Origin: Oscillospiraceae bacterium
GTDB taxonomy: Bacteria; Bacillota; Clostridia; Oscillospirales; Acutalibacteraceae
NCBI GenBank assembly: GCA_902796295.1
Contig: CADBOL010000117.1
Span: 1-7,239, forward strand
Direction of reading: 5' to 3'
DNA length: 7,239 nucleotides
The stretch's first letter is position 1, and every line of letters begins with the position of its first letter. The position numbers and the translations under genes are program-made. The notes under the pieces are model-generated. The model did no database searches, was not told the DNA's origin, and was given only the letters and a program-made list of their open reading frames with translations. Positions 5,816 to 7,239 of this stretch are shown piece by piece.

Positions 5816-7239
5816 ATGATTAACTCATTACATGAAGAATGCGGAGTATTCGGAATATTCGGCGATAAGACCGAAGATGTTGCAAGCCTTGTCTATCTCG
5901 GGCTGCACGCGTTGCAGCACAGAGGTCAGGAAGCGTGCGGCATCGCGGTAAACAGCGACGGAGTCTTCACTCACTATAAAGGTGACGGGCTTGTCTCGGA
6001 AGTGTTTCAGGCCGAAAAACTCAGCCGTCTCGGAAATGGAAACATGGCCATCGGGCATGTGCGCTACTCGACAACGGGAGGAAAGGATATAAACAATATT
6101 CAGCCTCTTGTAATACGTCATATCAAAGGCAACCTGGCGCTCGCTCATAACGGCAATCTGACAAATTCCGATGAAATACGCAGTAAAATCGAGCTCTCGG
6201 GCGGTATTTTTCACGGCACATCCGATACCGAGGCAATTGCCTATTCACTCGTTGAAAACCGTCTTAACAGCTTAAGCACACGCGAGGCTGTTGAAAAAAC
6301 AATGGGTACAATCAAGGGAGCATATTCCTGCATCCTTATGACCGCGACGAGTATGATTGCTTTTCGCGACCCTAACGGTTTCCGGCCGCTCTGTATAGGT
6401 AAAATACCCGGCGGGGCATACTGCGCGGCAAGCGAATCCTGCGCTCTTGACGCTGTCGGCGCGGAATTCATCCGGGATATAAGGCCGGGTGAAATCGTTG
6501 TATTTTCAAAAGACGGGATTCAGTCAATCACGACTCACTGCAGCAAAAAATCCGAAAGCAGTATGTGCGTCTTTGAGTATATTTATTTTGCGAGACCCGA
6601 TTCCGTTATTGACGGCGTTTCCGTTCATCACGCGAGAGTAAACGCAGGCAGATTTTTAGCCCGTGAGCACCCTGTTGACGCCGGTATTGTAATAGGAGTA
6701 CCCGATTCGGGAATTGATGCGGCGCTCGGTTACGCTCAGGAGAGCGGAATCCCCTACGGTGTCGGTTTCATTAAAAACAAATATACCGGCAGAAGCTTTA
6801 TACAGCCATCACAGCAGATGAGGGAAAACACGGTGAAGCTAAAGCTCAACGCCATAAAGGAGAGCGTCAACAATAAAAGAGTCATAATGGTTGATGATTC
6901 AATAGTCCGCGGCACTACCTGCGCGGGGATAATCCGGCTGCTTCGCTCCGCCGGAGCAAAAGAAGTGCACCTTCGTGTCTCCTCTCCCCCCTTCAGGCAT
7001 CCGTGCTATTTCGGAACAGACATTGACAGCGAAGAGAATCTGATTGCATGCAAATATGATACGGTTGAAGATATCGCAAAAGTTATCGGCGCCGATTCGC
7101 TCGGCTATCTGTCTGTTGAAGCCACTCACAAAATAGCGGAGGGTGCAGATGTCTGTTTCTGCGACGGGTGTTTTACCGGGAATTATCCGGTCACAATTCC
7201 CAAAAACACATCAAAGAATAAATATGATCTGAAAATAGG
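5816..7239 (+). CDS. purF: Amidophosphoribosyltransferase (glutamine PRPP amidotransferase), Fe-S type, 3' end cut by window edge
   Basis: This enzyme catalyses the first committed step of purine synthesis: PRPP plus glutamine gives 5-phosphoribosylamine. The 474 complete codons in view nearly match the 476 aa of B. subtilis PurF, so only a short tail should be missing. Catalytic Cys9 (EECGVFGIFG) is preceded by an 8-residue propeptide, as in Bacillus-type enzymes. Glutaminase residues include ALQHRGQEACGIA, R83 in VRYSTTGG, N112-G113 and D137 in SDTEAIA. The transferase part has KYTGRSFIQPSQQMRE and the PRPP loop VIMVDDSIVRGTT (356-368). C251, C397, C449 and C452 (CDGCFTGNYP) correspond to the [4Fe-4S] ligands of the B. 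subtilis enzyme, whose oxidation inactivates and destabilises it. The gene starts 7 bp after the GOGAT cluster, so it is probably co-transcribed with glutamate synthase rather than a pur operon. The last two bases belong to an incomplete codon, and the TAG at 7236-7238 is out of frame. Confidence 0.95.
   Translation, partial: MINSLHEECGVFGIFGDKTEDVASLVYLGLHALQHRGQEACGIAVNSDGVFTHYKGDGLVSEVFQAEKLSRLGNGNMAIGHVRYSTTGGKDINNIQPLVIRHIKGNLALAHNGNLTNSDEIRSKIELSGGIFHGTSDTEAIAYSLVENRLNSLSTREAVEKTMGTIKGAYSCILMTATSMIAFRDPNGFRPLCIGKIPGGAYCAASESCALDAVGAEFIRDIRPGEIVVFSKDGIQSITTHCSKKSESSMCVFEYIYFARPDSVIDGVSVHHARVNAGRFLAREHPVDAGIVIGVPDSGIDAALGYAQESGIPYGVGFIKNKYTGRSFIQPSQQMRENTVKLKLNAIKESVNNKRVIMVDDSIVRGTTCAGIIRLLRSAGAKEVHLRVSSPPFRHPCYFGTDIDSEENLIACKYDTVEDIAKVIGADSLGYLSVEATHKIAEGADVCFCDGCFTGNYPVTIPKNTSKNKYDLKI

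Noticed and set aside
5828..6214. A 128-residue open frame on the minus strand
   Set aside because: It lies antisense to the clearly coding, motif-rich glutaminase half of purF and shows no recognisable domain.
7236..7238. TAG near the window end as the purF stop
   Set aside because: In the purF frame these bases fall in ATA followed by GG, so the codon is out of frame and the gene continues beyond the window.
1..7239. CRISPR array, transposon, tRNA/rRNA, toxin-antitoxin or defence genes
   Set aside because: No direct-repeat arrays, terminal inverted repeats or RNA-gene signatures were seen, and coding regions with clear metabolic functions occupy almost all of the window.

Overview
The window holds six tightly packed genes and one partial gene end, all on the + strand. 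They read as a nitrogen-assimilation locus of an anaerobic, low-to-mid-GC Firmicute, most likely a gut-type member of the Clostridia (Oscillospirales/Ruminococcaceae-like). That placement rests on family resemblance, the abundance of oxygen-sensitive Fe-S proteins, AGA/ATA/GGA-rich codon use and strong AGGAGG-type ribosome binding sites. It was not tested by a search.

Layout: (1) 1-665 is the 3' end of an ammonium transporter (Amt) gene whose product is fused in frame to a complete PII signalling domain. (2) 666-753 is the only real intergenic gap, 88 bp, and carries a 7-bp hairpin. (3) 754-5808 is a five-gene glutamate synthase (GOGAT) cluster: a class II glutaminase subunit, an FMN/3Fe-4S synthase subunit with an N-terminal 2[4Fe-4S] ferredoxin domain, a four-cluster ferredoxin-like protein, an FAD/NAD(P) pyridine-nucleotide oxidoreductase, and the GXGXG beta-helix subunit. 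(4) 5816-7239 is purF (glutamine PRPP amidotransferase), open at the window end and probably lacking only a few C-terminal codons.

Junctions in the cluster are 0, +11, -4, -4 and +7 bp, so the five GOGAT genes and purF look like one translationally coupled operon. The three pieces that form one long polypeptide in classical bacterial GltB (glutaminase, FMN synthase, GXGXG) are separate genes here, as in archaeal-type GOGAT. The usual GltD is replaced by two genes placed between the FMN and GXGXG subunits. The inferred flow is NAD(P)H to FAD protein to polyferredoxin to the ferredoxin domain and 3Fe-4S/FMN centre, with ammonia delivered from glutamine by the separate glutaminase subunit.

Amt-PII would bring in and sense ammonium, GOGAT would make glutamate, and PurF would spend glutamine nitrogen on purines. 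I see no mobile element, CRISPR array, RNA gene or defence system. All domains belong to known families; what is unusual is how they are arranged and fused.
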